Shown: one piece after another, positions 46,391-59,581 of the stretch
Numbering within the stretch: the stretch's first letter is position 1
Layout of the letters: every line of letters starts with the position of its first letter
Source: Mansonella perstans
Taxonomy: Eukaryota > Nematoda > Chromadorea > Rhabditida > Onchocercidae
Reading direction: 5' to 3'
Assembly: GCA_037074765.1 (NCBI GenBank)
Contig: JBAMDO010000122.1
Coordinates: forward strand, 1 to 64,000
DNA length: 64,000 nucleotides
The notes under the pieces: generated by a model
What the model was told of the DNA's origin: nothing
Database searches by the model: none
The model's input: the letters and a program-made list of their open reading frames with translations, nothing else
Program-made: the position numbers and the translations under genes

Positions 46391-47935
46391 TTAGATATTT
46401 ACAATAAGGAAAGCAGCGCGTAAATGTACTAAGATATGATGGACATTGAGAAAATATAAAGAACTTGATTAGCCATCTGATTCATGAATGATTGAAGTAT
46501 TTGACCTGAAGAAAATTAAGAAGAACATTGATTCTCATGTAATACCTCTTTAATGTTGTCCGTAACTTTCACTTCTCAGTTCGATATTCAGCGTGCTAGG
46601 ATTACTATTAAGTTTGATAAGATGAATAACTTTAACTAACAAGTATGTAATGAGCACTGCCTAAGATTTGTTCTTCACAGTGATATTTGCAACGTTGCGA
46701 GCCATATCATTGTAGTACAATGTATTCGGTGTGTTCAATTTAAATGACACAGGTTTCGGACAGAGGTGGATGAAATCATTAATTAAATAGACATATAGCA
46801 TTTTATAACAGTTACATTTGAAAACTTCATCAAATGATGTAAGGAAATAAGTCTTGTAAAGGGGCAAACATCGATTTATTTTCATTCATAGATTAATAAT
46901 TTTTTTTTCCGAAATTTTCAAAGTCTGTGAATTTTCTTTGTTTTTTACTTACAGTGTTCTTGCAAAAAAAAACATTAACAAAATCGACAACAAGAACACC
47001 CAAAATTCTGAAATGAAATCAATCTGCTCTCACGTCACTTCTTTTCGTGAAGAATTGAAACCTCTCAAACTGATTGCTATTGATTGATACCCATGCAAAC
47101 GAACTAAAAAACGTTAATCAGATGGAAAGACTAAGCATAGGTGCATGTATGAAAGAATGATATGAATAGGGCAATTAATTTGCCTTTGTATGAAATCAAA
47201 TGAGAGGGATAGACTTGAGAAGGATAATAATGGCATTTTTGCCCAGCAGTTGCTGGTTTGAGGTGAAGAAATAGATCCGTAGATTTACCGTAGACTGATG
47301 ACTAACGTATCAACCAAGAAAAGTGGCACTTTATGTCAGACAAATTAGTGATACATCTGACAAAACGCAGAGCAAAGTTTATATCACAACCTACAAAAAG
47401 GCGCTAGGAAATAGGAATTCAATCAAATCATTTCAAACCATCTTCCAGAAAATTCTTCTGAAAGCGTTCGGAAAAAAAAATCCTCTATTCATCCCACTAT
47501 GCCTTTACTCTCTATGTGAAAAGAAAAGAAGCAACCCAGCAAAAGTTTCTAAAAAAACATTAAAAAAGGAGCAGGAATAGATGTAGTTATCTCAATCTTG
47601 AAATTCACGGAGTGTGTGCGCGCGGCATTGACACAAAATTAGCCCTGAAAAAAGAAATTTTAAAAATTCCTTTATTCCTCTTACAATTTGCAACAACAAA
47701 AAAACATACATCATTTGGCAATGTATAGTAATATGGGTAAAATACATTTTGATGTATGCAATTGTTTAATAAAGTGATAAATTATTTGGAGAAAAAATAA
47801 AATTTGCATGAAATCGAATAGGATACTTGACTTGAAGGAGTATAATAAAATTGAAGAATAGTAAACAAAGAAAAGTAATAGTAAGATAGATGGCAACGCA
47901 TACACCGACAGTCGCAGAGTTCGTAGAGTATTTAT
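46391..47935. other. Convergent intergenic region
   Basis: Lies between the 3' ends of the cyclophilin gene (+) and the unc-60-like locus (-). No exons are supported. The plus frame 47323-47580 is lysine-rich and has no family signature. Confidence 0.45.
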
Positions 47936-49117
47936 TTAAGTACGTTGATGGCTCATTAATTCATGTTTGATCGCTTTCTCATCGATATCTGAGATATCAC
48001 TTGCTTGTACTTGCATCAAACTCTCCAAACCCAACGTAGCTTTCAAAGCACGAACTGAAGATGCATATAACATACGTCTACGTACTGGTGCTTCATCTGG
48101 ACAACTGCAAAAAGATGCACCGCAACTTAACAGGTTATAAAAATAGAATAGACATATGCAATAATACTCGATAACTGTGAACTTTTAGTGAAATATTAAA
48201 AGAGGATTTCAAGCATGAAGTCATAAATTATCAAATATCGGATGACGGGCATTGACGGTGCTAACGTAAAGGTGTAGCACATTCGACCCTACATCGACTT
48301 CCTTAAAAGAGATCAATTTATGAACACAAGATTTCTGTACTCGATCAAGACTATGTTACCAGGCAGGATTAGATTTACTTCTTAAATAAGTAAATTAATC
48401 ATTTCTTTCTGGCTCAAACGTTCACTCATAAAATGGAATGGAAAATCATTGAAGATATTTACCATCAGTTATCTCTTACTTTACGCAACATTTCGGTGGA
48501 TGATATTAACGACTTACTACTGCACAAAAACAACTTTGGTAAGTCGCGATGTAGCATCCGTGCCTTGCCGTTGTACCTGCACTTCAACATCCACTGCAGC
48601 ATAACGACATTCCTTACCATCACCTACACTTTTCCGAATTTCCTGAAATTTTATTGCTAAAACTTTTGACATAAAATAAAAAAGCAGTACCAGATGTAGG
48701 CAGTGCGGAAGTAAATGCAAATGCAGGTTTACAAATAGAACGGAAAGGCAAATTTAAAGATAAACTGTTGCATGGCAGTTCTTTTTTGTTTCTGATTTTT
48801 TGAGCACTGGACATACTGCAAAAGCCAGTGAAAAAATAGTGAAATTTAAGATTTACAATAGGAATAATTGATAAAGCTATTCAAAAAATTTATAAATGTA
48901 AAATTTCTTGAGTTAACCTTTGACTTACTAACAATTTTTGGAAAATGTAGCTGACCTCAACGAACTCGGAATACGGTGCATTCTTGTTGCCAACCTTATC
49001 AACGATAATTGTGGTATCATCATCCGAAATTCGAAATATTATGTAAGAATGCTGGTGTTTCTGATGCAATTCGTCATACGCCTTCTTGCAACCTGCATCT
49101 ACTTTTACACCTGACGC
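47936..49117 (-). CDS. unc-60: ADF/cofilin, UNC-60B-type isoform exons
   Basis: Exons 48956-49117, 48518-48642 and 47936-48104 (TAA 47936-47938) join in phase. With an ATG-only first exon from further upstream they give 152 residues, the length of C. elegans UNC-60B. The protein binds and severs actin filaments; in C. elegans the B form is the muscle isoform. Landmarks are ASGVKVDAGCKKAYDELHQK at the start, SYIIFRISDDD, GKECRYAAVDVEV, and the actin-binding long helix RRRMLYASSVRALKATLG. The first exon here has no ATG: acceptor ttttgcag directly precedes GCG. That forces splicing to a shared upstream start, as in C. elegans. The C-terminal region is a single exon. Confidence 0.93.
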
Positions 49118-50507
49118 CTGCAAAAGGAAACAATGCGCGTACTGTTTCTTTATATTCAGGAGTTCAACAGAATCTCAAAAGGGACAGAAGCTAGAGATAA
49201 GAAAGACTAAAGACAAAAAACTAAGGAAGGATTGGAGAATTTTGAATTAACTAACACTTTAACATATGGAATAGGAGGTAGACATAAGTACAACTCTCCT
49301 ATCAGTTCGAATAACTATCCTTAATGTAAAACGAGTGCAGAATCAAGAAGCTGCACTACAAATATTTCCACTGCAGTAAAGCTTAGCCATATTTTTTCCA
49401 AGTAATTTTAGAGAATAACTTATCGCTTGATTCTAGTGCTCCAACGCTAGCCATTAGTAATAAATCACAATACTTGTTACCAACCGTCGTAAAAATTTCC
49501 TACATTTTCCATTTAAATGCATTATATTTATCAGAGCAGAAAAAAAGAAGCATACCATTCTCGATCAGAAATGCAAAATTAACTAAACTAACTAACTCAG
49601 GAATTATAAAGGCAATCAAAACATGTATGGGTATGGAATACTATTTTTATATCTTGATTTGAAGAATGCTGATAAAGCTGCCAAGAGTTATCAAATCACA
49701 CATGCACGATTTGTTTTAGTTTTTCCTTCCTCTTGCATATTATTGCTGTTGATGCTTAAACCATTAAAAGTTTTTATCGACGAAGTTAAATTTAATTTAA
49801 ACAATAAAAGGGAAAATGAACAATCAACAACACACTGCAAAGAAAGCGGATAAAAACGAATGATGTCATTAAAAGAGTAAACAAAACCAATAAACATGTT
49901 AATACGCAATAAAATTAGTGGACGAAAAATAAGAAAAAGTTTTGTTTTCCACTCGAAAAAACTGGTAAAAATTCAAAAAATTTCTTTCATGATTATTCAT
50001 AGCAAAATTTTAGTATATGCGAATTCAGAAATTAATTTCGAATATTACCAAAAATGAAACTAACTCTCAATATCTTTCTTCACTCATCCGTAACGGTATA
50101 AAACCTCCAGCACAATAGTAAAGCGGTATTTAGAAAAATCGTGATGAATTCTCTTCACCACAAGCTTAAAGACAAAGATATCACAACTACAATGTATAAT
50201 CGCTACGCTGATTAGAAAATCATCAAATATAACTTTCACTATTACTGCAGTAATTAAGATAGTCCCATCCTACTTTCAATTCAAAACACAATATGAAATC
50301 TCGAACAATCTGAATAAACATTTTCATCTATATGGTATTAAGACAAGCAAACTCTTATTAAAATACAAATTTTGAAGATCACTTTTCACAAAGTTAATTT
50401 TGAGTTAGAATAAGGACAAAAAACACTCTGTGTTAACAAACTAAACGAAGCAACATTAATTTTGTCACTGGCATAGCACGAAATAAGAAACCAAACTTTT
50501 AAAGCAC

Positions 50508-51915
50508 TTATCGATCGCCATACTTCTCAGTAAGTTTTGAAATTAGCTCTCTATGAGACATTTCGGATTCATCCGAAACCTAAAAACATAACGTAAGTTT
50601 AAAATCATAAAATTAAAAAAACGTTAAAAAGAATTACTTTCGTTATCTGTTTCGTAGAAATGGATGCGGTACACTCCGCCTCTTAATTTATCATATCTTA
50701 GGAAATCCCACAACATTACAGAACGGCAGAGAATAATCTGGATCTTAGGAAATTTATATGTTTGTCAGTCTGTTATTTCGAAAATCACATGACAAAGTAC
50801 TCAAAATTAAAAATAATTAGAGAAAATAAGTGCATAAAAAGTGGCCTTAACGGGATCTCAATCTTCTCCTCGCCTTGATAAAACAATTAAAATTTGGCTC
50901 CCATACTTTCCCCCTCCAAATGAAAATTGGAATATATAATACAACAAGTATCAAAACTACCTGGAACTGAATGATTTTTTCAGTGCCAAGTGATGCCTTA
51001 ATTGCTGATGCTGATGAGGCGTAAACCATTTTCTTCTTAATTGATGCGCCATCAGGGCATCTGTAATTGAGTGAATTAGAATGAAATATGAAGGACAAAA
51101 ACCTCCATAAAATACCATTCAATCTGCTGAAAAGATTTTTAATTGTCCAAATTTTCAACAAATAAAGCAAATATTACTAACACTTGAAGAAAGACAATTT
51201 TGTCCATTTTCGAAGTCCCTGCACCAACTCTCGAGCATGTAAACTTGAAATCAAAGACCGCATAACGGCAGTCATTAAAATTATCTGTCCTCTCTCTTAA
51301 ATCTTCTACGAATCGTCCAAATGCTTCTTTCGAATTTGTTTCATAATCATCCACAGTAAGATCTAATTCATCTTGAGCTATCGCTGCTTCGACAACCACT
51401 TCTCGATCCTGCAAAACATTGAAGTAAGTTAGGCATACAGTCTATGATTGTCATGCTGTCTACGACATAGTAATGAAACACACTGTCCATCCATTATATT
51501 TTAGTTCAAAATTTTGAGTTTATGGAGGAAATACTGTCCGTGATTAGAAATTTTCTTTGTTCCACAATCAAAGGTGACCTCTCATATTTCCTCGCTTTCT
51601 TTAAAATTTGCAGAATTTATCTGTGAGAACATTTTCAAGTGGATTTTTCCTATATATCACATCATAATTGTTAAGTTGTGCCTGTTATCATATCTTTTCA
51701 AATGCATCAAAACATATCAAGAAAAATCTTACCCTGCACTAATACAAATTATCTTCAATGCCAACTTTCCATAAGCTTTTAAAAAATTTTGCTGGGAATG
51801 AAAAAAACAAAATATAAACCTCTATCTTAAAAATAATATATCTGTATTCTTTGTTATCCGAAAGGCGTTGAAATGATCGTTGAACATCAGGATTAACGTT
51901 TACTCCAGAAGTTGA
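50508..51915 (-). CDS. unc-60: ADF/cofilin, UNC-60A-type isoform exons
   Basis: Exons 51820-51915, 51182-51408, 50961-51060 and 50508-50579 (TAA 50508-50510) join in phase and, with one initiator codon, give 165 residues, the C. elegans UNC-60A length. Landmarks are SGVNVNPDVQRSFQRL, YRYIIFKIE, CRYAVFDFKFTCSRVGAGTS, CPDGASIKKKMVYASS and the end SDESEMSHRELISKLTEKYG. In C. elegans the A form acts in non-muscle actin dynamics. The exons lie 5' of the B-type exons on the same strand, so they sit inside B's first intron, matching the C. elegans arrangement as I recall it. The exon starting at 51915 lacks an ATG (tgcag then TCA), again requiring a shared first exon. The donor at 51181-51180 (gttagt) is chosen because it restores phase. 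Confidence 0.93.
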
Positions 51916-53771
51916 CTGCAACGGAATCAAAATTAATAAAATGCATTTTTTAAAGAAAGTAAGGCAATAAAATTTCGAAAAAAAAATACATGCATTGAAC
52001 AAAACACAACAACCGTTAAGAAGGTAAGTCTGAGATAAGTGAGAAATTTTAATGGAGAATGTGTTAGCAACACTGCAACACACACTCGGCAGTTTTATCG
52101 ATAACTTCCAGGGCTTCTGTAGCTATAAACATCTTTCATTTGTTTTCATTCTCATTTTTTTTTTTGAAATCTTCATTTGCTTTAATATTTTAGCTGAATC
52201 AAACTTTTTCTAGGAAGCTGAAGTTCTTAATCTGTATAAAGAGTTCAGCCATGATTTTTATTCACTTCATTTTACGTCAATTTACTAGATTCAATATGCA
52301 TGCTTCTACATCTTGTTGTACCGGTTCGTACAAGATGGTTAAGCTTATTTTAAGAAATAATCCTGTAAATTTAAGTAAAAAAAATGGAAAACGAATCAAT
52401 ATATTTAGACGCATAAAATTAACACATATAATACCAATATAGTAAAAAATCCCCATTAAGCAGTACAGCAATAATTGTAGTTTTAAATTCAGAAATCTTC
52501 TGATTTCCCGACGTAAATACTGATATGATCATGGAGAGCTCAGCCGTATTCATTAAACCGTATAGAAAACAGTGTCAAAAATGAGACACCATTTGCTCAT
52601 TCAGTCATTGGAATGCTTCCACGATGGAATGAAACACTGTAAGAACACTGCTTTCTCAAGCAAACTGATATGTTTGAACAGATTTTAAGTAAATAAAATA
52701 AAAAATCTCAAGTATCTACTACATCATACGACATATTGAATCAGCAAGTACCATAAAACTTTTTAAGATATTATTATCGCAAACGACTGCTGTAGAAGAA
52801 GTAGAAAAAAGTCATAATTCCCTAATATACAATCATAAATTAATTTCAAAAAATAGAGCCATCATCATAGATCCATACAAATTTTCCAAAATAGTTTTCA
52901 TAATGCAAAAAAAAAAAAAAAAAAAAAAAACATCAAAAATATATGCTTAATTCTGAAGTCAAGAAACAACAGATGGAAAGCCTTTAAGCTTAGAAATATG
53001 ACTCGATCCATATTCTTATCTAATTTGATAACTTTGCAAACTTTCTATCAGAAATAAAAGTAGTAACAATTCTTTTTTTTTCTCACCCTCTCTCTCTCTC
53101 TCTCTCTCTTCATATATACATATAATAATGTTCGTATGTTATTTTGGTCGACTGTAAACAAAAAAGACAGCTGCTTCTCAACCACTTACTTGGCCATTTC
53201 TATTATTTAACATACATCAGAACAAACGCTTCCAACGAATGTCAGTTGAAGGAAAAAATAAAAAACTAATAAAGAGTAATGCTTAGATTTATTGGATTAA
53301 CGAGAGATATTGAATATACATACTTTTATCTTTTTTGTTTGAAATTTATTTTTATTTGACGTGAAGTTTTAAAAATTAAAGAGAAAGAGGAAAGAAAGTA
53401 AAAAGACAGAAAATTGTTTTGTGAGTTGGAAAAATTTACAGAAATATGCTCATTTTCTTCGCCTGAAGAAATAACGTAACAAGCATCTTGAAATAATATC
53501 AAAAATAGATTTCTAAACGAAAATGAAAGATAATTTACCTCCTCTAATTAGATACTGCAAAAAGTAGAGACTAGAAAGAGAGAAATATTGCGAGAGAAAA
53601 TTATTTCAACTTTTACTGCGAAAAAAATATCCTACCATAAGGATATTTATTAGCCAATAAAATGATCAGTTGTTTATTGGACTTTTATGAAACCTACCAA
53701 ATAAAAACCATAATATAAACCTTTCTGAATCTTTAGGAAAAAAACTTTGAATCTGTAAAACTGAAACGGAT

Positions 53772-53866
53772 TTATTATTATTACTATTATTATTATTATC
53801 ATCATTATTATTATTATTATTACGATTATTATTATTACTATTATTATCATTATTATTATTATTATT
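53772..53866. repeat. Imperfect (ATT)n trinucleotide tract
   Basis: About 95 bases of att/tta units with occasional act, atc and acg interruptions. Confidence 0.9.
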
Positions 53867-55348
53867 GTAATTTCTTGATCAATAGAAGTATATTAAAAAT
53901 TGAAGAATTAAATGAGGTATACTAACCATTATATAATAGTAATGAAGAAATCGATAGAGAACAAATCAATACCAACAGTACGATAGTCTCGTCAATTATA
54001 GTTCTTGATAGAAGGAAATCTGAAAAAACTTCATCAATTTATAAACTTGAATATTATTCCTTTTTTTTTTTCCTCTTTTTCGTTTATTTTATTTAATTAC
54101 AATAAACCGATGAACATTAATAGATGTTAAATAAAACAAAGTATTAAATATAAATAAGATTAAAATGATAAAAGAAATAAAATTATTTGACGGAAACACA
54201 GATGTATTTTATTTTTTTCCCATCATAAAATTCACTAAATATGATATGATGCAATATTGTGATGATTCATATTTAGCAAAATTCAATGTAACACTTTTTT
54301 TTCATAACAACAGTCATATCAATATTGGTATGAATCAGTTAGAAATAAGCGTCAAAAAGTATATGAATCAGTTAGGAATAAAGGTCAAAAATAAGTATTA
54401 AAGTAAAAAATATATTCTCAAGAGAGCATCACAATAGCAACCAACGACAACAATCATTTAAAACAACATGTTGCAAAAAAAAATAAGTTAATTATAATAT
54501 CAGACTTCAACATAGGAAACATTAAGTATGTATGCAGCAGTATAGGCGTTTCTGACCTTATCCCTTTACAATGAACTTTAACTGCTAATATTTGCATTTT
54601 TAAAGCATTTGTTACTCGAGAAATTAATTCTTAGCCAATAAATGGACAATACAATAGTTTGTCGTTTGATTGAAAAAAAAAAACTTAGTCTTTTCCATTA
54701 ATTTTCTAAGAAACATGCAAGAAGAAAGCCTAAATAAAGTAAAAATCAGTTAAAGGATTGATTTTATCTCGATGCAATATATGAAACAAAAATTTAATTT
54801 CTATTTCTTCTTATTCAATTATTTAATGAGATTACAATTATTAGAAATGAATTCAAATCAAATGAAGCAATTAATCCTATTCATGTGTAAATTGATATAT
54901 TATAATCATAATATATTTATTGCTATAATCTAAAAAAAAAAAAAAAATTAGTATTATTTATAAAAAAAATTAAACTATTCATTTCTTATCGAAATATTTA
55001 CAGAAATTTTTGCAATATTTTTATTAACTTTTTTTACAAATTTTAATTTAACAATTATTTTTATTTCATTTGTTATTCGCGCAATCAACTATATCACTAT
55101 AAATACATGGATAAATTTGGCACAAAATTTAATTGTATGTTGTGAAAAAAAACCGGTCAGTTAAAATTATAAACGATGAAATGGAATAAAAAAAAAAAAA
55201 AAAAAAAAAAAAAGACAAATTTTGTTGGCATCACATTAAACAATATATGCATTTCCTCATTACACCCAGTAACGAACAGCATTTTCAATTGAAAATGTGA
55301 AACAGACACTCAAAAATAAAGGTGTATAAGGCTGGCCAACCTTTTCAG

Positions 55349-55520
55349 TACATACATACATACATTACATACATACATTACATACATACATACATTACAT
55401 ACATTACATATATATACATACATTACATACATACTTACATACATACACACATACATACATACATACATATATACATACATACACATATACATATATACAT
55501 ACATACATACATACATACAT
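55349..55520. repeat. (TACA)n tetranucleotide microsatellite
   Basis: About 170 bases of tacatacat with regular ttacat, tatata and cacaca interruptions. Both strands stay open because of the repeat, which is not coding. Confidence 0.95.
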
Positions 55521-55714
55521 AAAAGCGATATAGAGATATATATATGAAAGTGATACATACACAGATGATGTAAAACTGCTGTTCGGAGTAGTGTTGTCGG
55601 TGAGGATGAGGCACTACTGGGTTGTTCTGTTTTTCAGACTCCCGAATCTGTCTTCTATTTCAACTATTTCAACCCTCCTCAACCAAAATTTACCAACCAT
55701 ACCAACCCACTTAC

Positions 55715-55720
55715 CATCAT
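55715..55720 (-). other. unc-60: Candidate shared ATG-only first exon of the unc-60 locus
   Basis: On the minus strand two adjacent ATG codons (55718-55720 and 55715-55717) run directly into a strong donor, gtaagtgggt, in phase 0. That is what both isoform exon sets need. The exon would lie 3.8 kb from the A-type exons and 6.6 kb from the B-type exons. A weaker alternative is atg followed by gttagtat at about 53928-53932. Confidence 0.45.
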
Positions 55721-58700
55721 CACTACTATCACTAACAACAACGCTCAGCAGCAGTTCGGCGTAAACAAATTTAAAATCAACACTTTAACAATTTTAAAAA
55801 TTTAAATCAATCAATAAAATCAATTTCAACACATCATGATACTCAAATACTACTTTCTGTAATACTTTTACTATAAATAAAATTTAAACTATCATTTTGT
55901 CCAAATTTTCTATTTCTATCATATATTTCACTAGCTCTAATCCTAATCTAAGACATTCATCAATTTCGTTTATCCTACTACAGCAGATTCATTACAAAAT
56001 ATGAATGATATCTTTCCTTTTAAAAAATGATTTAGTTTACTTTTACTTTAGTCGTTTAATTAACTTTTTTTAACTCTCCATAATGATACATAATTGTCAA
56101 GAATTTCACTGGAATCCTATTAATCAAAATGCTAATCCTATGAGCAGATGAAATTTCAATTCTTACAACATAAAGCCAAAAAAATAGTTCTGCAAGCATT
56201 ATGCCAATATGTAGACAAACAAGCCATACTAAATTAAACAATTTCTATTATACTCGGAAGCTTTCAATTTATTTACACTTCATTAATTATCTATTCCATA
56301 GCAACAGAAAAATCAATGCTCATAGCTAACAATAAGCTTACTACCATTGGTAAAGTTGTAAAAATAATTGTATTGAACGAATGAAATAACTCATTAATAA
56401 ACAATAGCTAAATGAACAATAGCATTATCATTCGAATGTTTACAAATGATATGTGAAACAATCGATGAATTAATGATACTGAAAGTAACTTGGATAGAGT
56501 CACCGTAATAATAATGATTGATTAAGAATTAAAAAGTTCGAGGACAATTTTCATGCTATGAAAATTTTGATAAAGTTGTAATTTCATGATGAATTCCTCT
56601 TCTATCGTTCAATTGAATTCCTCTTTACTGATCTAGCTGGTTACATAGCTATCAAATTAGGCTAATTAATGCCGAATAGTAAATTGAAATGAGATTTATT
56701 AGTATCCCAGGTTCATTCTATTTGCCAAATATAGCTCAGCAGAGTATTGGAGAATAAATCCACATTCTCGTTTGGTAAAGGATTATTAAAATTTCAATTC
56801 CTACAAATTTAATAATCAATAAATACATTTTTAATTCTCTCAACTTCTATGATTATAAATAAATATCAATGATGGAGTAAAAACTTCACCAACTACTATG
56901 TATGCTAATTCCAAGATGAATCAATAGTTCCATTGATTATTTTATGACTTTACTTTCGCTTAATCGCTTAATTTCTTACAATCTTATCATATAAAGAGAT
57001 TCTTTTATAATTTTACAGTATAAGAGAGTGATAAATATACATTTGATGAGAATTGTAATTTTCGAAAACAAAACAAATCATTAATAAACTTGTAAAATTC
57101 AATATAAAAATTTAATAATCTTTGGGCCTTAATCATTAATCAATAATGATGATGCTTAGAAAATTGAGTTCAATAATGGCAAAGAGAAGTAGCTTTTCAA
57201 AATCATTAAATTTCGATGAGGCAGTATCTACCATAAAGATCAAAAATCAGTGAGCAGTTGGTGCAAAATTTGAATCACTCAAATAGATCATCACGAGGAA
57301 ATGAAAATTGAACAAACTCAACACAGCAAATGTTCATCATATACAAATGTACAACGCAAATGCGATCTTTTCCTTTCCTTTCATTCCATTTTTCCTATCT
57401 ATCATCACATAGGTCAAATAGTCCTATTTTCCCGAAATTCTCGAAACATTCAAAACAATTCGTATCGATCCATTACTCTTTTTACTAATAATAACTTGTA
57501 AAATCATAATTTATTTCATGGATTAGTAATTTTTCATTTTGAAAGTAAATTATTGTTGAAAAGTTTTTTTTAATATTTTCAAATTAATTCAACTCAAAAT
57601 ATTTCTACAACTCCTCCATATACGTTTCATATAATTCTCGCATAATAATGAAAAATAATCAAATATTAGCAATTCGTAATAAATGACAAAAATATAAAAA
57701 TTGAAGATATTGTTAATGATAGAATTTGCTAAATTTAAGTATGCATAAATTAAGCAACAATCCTATTTTCCAATTATTGTTAGTATAATCAAATTATAGA
57801 AACGTCTAGATATAATAGCGTGCTTGAAATGAGTTATGCTTAAAAGAAAAAAAAAAAAAAAAAAAATAACACAACGCTTATTATCATCATATTGATATCA
57901 AATCATCAAAATGATCTAAGTGGGAAAAATAACAACAACCATTTGCTTTTTAAAGTTTAGCATAAACAGAAAAATGCACCGTAGGATAATTCACGAAAAT
58001 CTGATTAAAAGCTATCAATCAATCATAAATCAAAACTGCGCATTTCTCGAATAATTTGGACTGGGAGAGAGAGAGAGAGAAATGAAATAATCTCGATTGA
58101 ATATTATAACACTGGTAAAGACTTTCGAAGAATTAGAAATGAGTTAGTCATTAATGAAATTAATTTCAAAATTGCATTTGCCGTTTATCTGCTACTACTG
58201 CTACTATTGCTACTACTAAATGATACATTTAATGAAAGATCTCTCAGTTATTTGATATTAGTATGCATAGCTTTTTATTATATGCACATATATGGCATAT
58301 TATATCTATATATATATATATATACAGGATACATACATATCTACAATTTCTAAGAGATGAGAAATATTTTAGGAAGATTTTTTGTGCATTTGCTTTAAAA
58401 AATGAGAATTTTGTGAAAGAGGAAGATAGAAAGATTTAAGTGCTTTAACAACTACATGATAGCATATGTCTTTTCAGTAATAGAGCTTAAAATATATGCA
58501 GAGAAAAAGAGAAAATAAAATTAATTTTCAATGAAGCAAATTATTACAATTAAATGCCAGAATGCGTTAAAAATGATAAGCAAGTAGTAGTATAACATTC
58601 AATGATAGCGATGATATCTTTTCGAAACATTTCAATTCCTGTTAAAATTAACAACGCAGTGCCATACAGCTATGAATATTTTTAATTGTAACATTTCATT

Positions 58701-59581
58701 TTTAATAATTTCACAATAAATTATATACTTTAAGAAATCAATTTTACTCCAAAGTAACCTTAGAAATCATACTCATTAAGGAGATATACTTGCAAACTCT
58801 GAGATATTAATTATGGTACTTCACTAATTCATTAAATAAAAAAAAAAAAAAATATCGCGAGGAAAAAAAAATTGTGAAAATGGCACATTTTACTATGTAA
58901 TGCTCTATTCTACAAATGACATGAATTGAATAGAAATAAATGGATTATAACAATTCCATTATGAGAAAATGAATGACCATATATTTGGGATTTTTAGAAA
59001 GCTAAAAATTGATTGCACAAACACTGAATAAAAGTTTTTTATTGATCACGCAAAACTTACAACATAAAAAAAGCTAAAATCAAAATTCGTACAACTTTTT
59101 ACAGGTAACATAAAAACCCGAATGTCAATCTGAAATTTGAAAAATCACCAATATCTTCTAAATTCAGTGTGCACAACAGAACTTCATTATACAGAAAATT
59201 AAAACCTCCGAATAGTAATACTAAGAATGCCCGCCTTATTCGGAAAGACAAGTTATGTGAAAAGCTGAGGTACTCAAAAACAGTTTGTACAAAATCACAC
59301 AGGAAAGGACAATCGTTCTCGCATCAGTACATCACTGAAAAAATAAAGATAAATTTAAAAAATTCAGTATTTCCCAGATTCACAATAATACCGCATATTT
59401 TAAAAAGAATCCCAATTTATAACTGAGTGGGAAGAATCCACATTCTGATAGATTACATTATAACGATTGTTGCAATCTCGAATAATGTTTAGCAACATCG
59501 TTTAACTTATCATATTATCAAAGAAATGAAATTTCAGAGTCGCAAATTAATCTTAATAGTTAAGTAGAGGACCAGAAATAA
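55721..59581. other. Region between the unc-60 start and the GID8-like 3' end
   Basis: Both genes lie on the minus strand, so this holds the unc-60 promoter and the GID8-like 3' flank. Simple repeats are present: poly-A at about 57850-57867, (ga)n near 58067-58080, ctactactg runs at 58191-58217 and (ta)n at 58307-58323. No exons are supported. Confidence 0.45.

Larger units (their letters stand above)
51916..55714. other. Probable first intron of the unc-60 locus
   Basis: This is unusually rich in simple repeats: poly-A around 52907-52930, a (tc)n run at about 53088-53110, a long ATT trinucleotide tract at about 53772-53866, poly-A at 55187-55213 and a (taca)n tetranucleotide tract at 55349-55520. 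No exons are supported. Confidence 0.5.

Noticed and set aside
55310..55558. Met/Tyr/Val-repeat protein on minus and Thr/Ile/His repeat on plus
   Set aside because: Both are translations of the (TACA) microsatellite.
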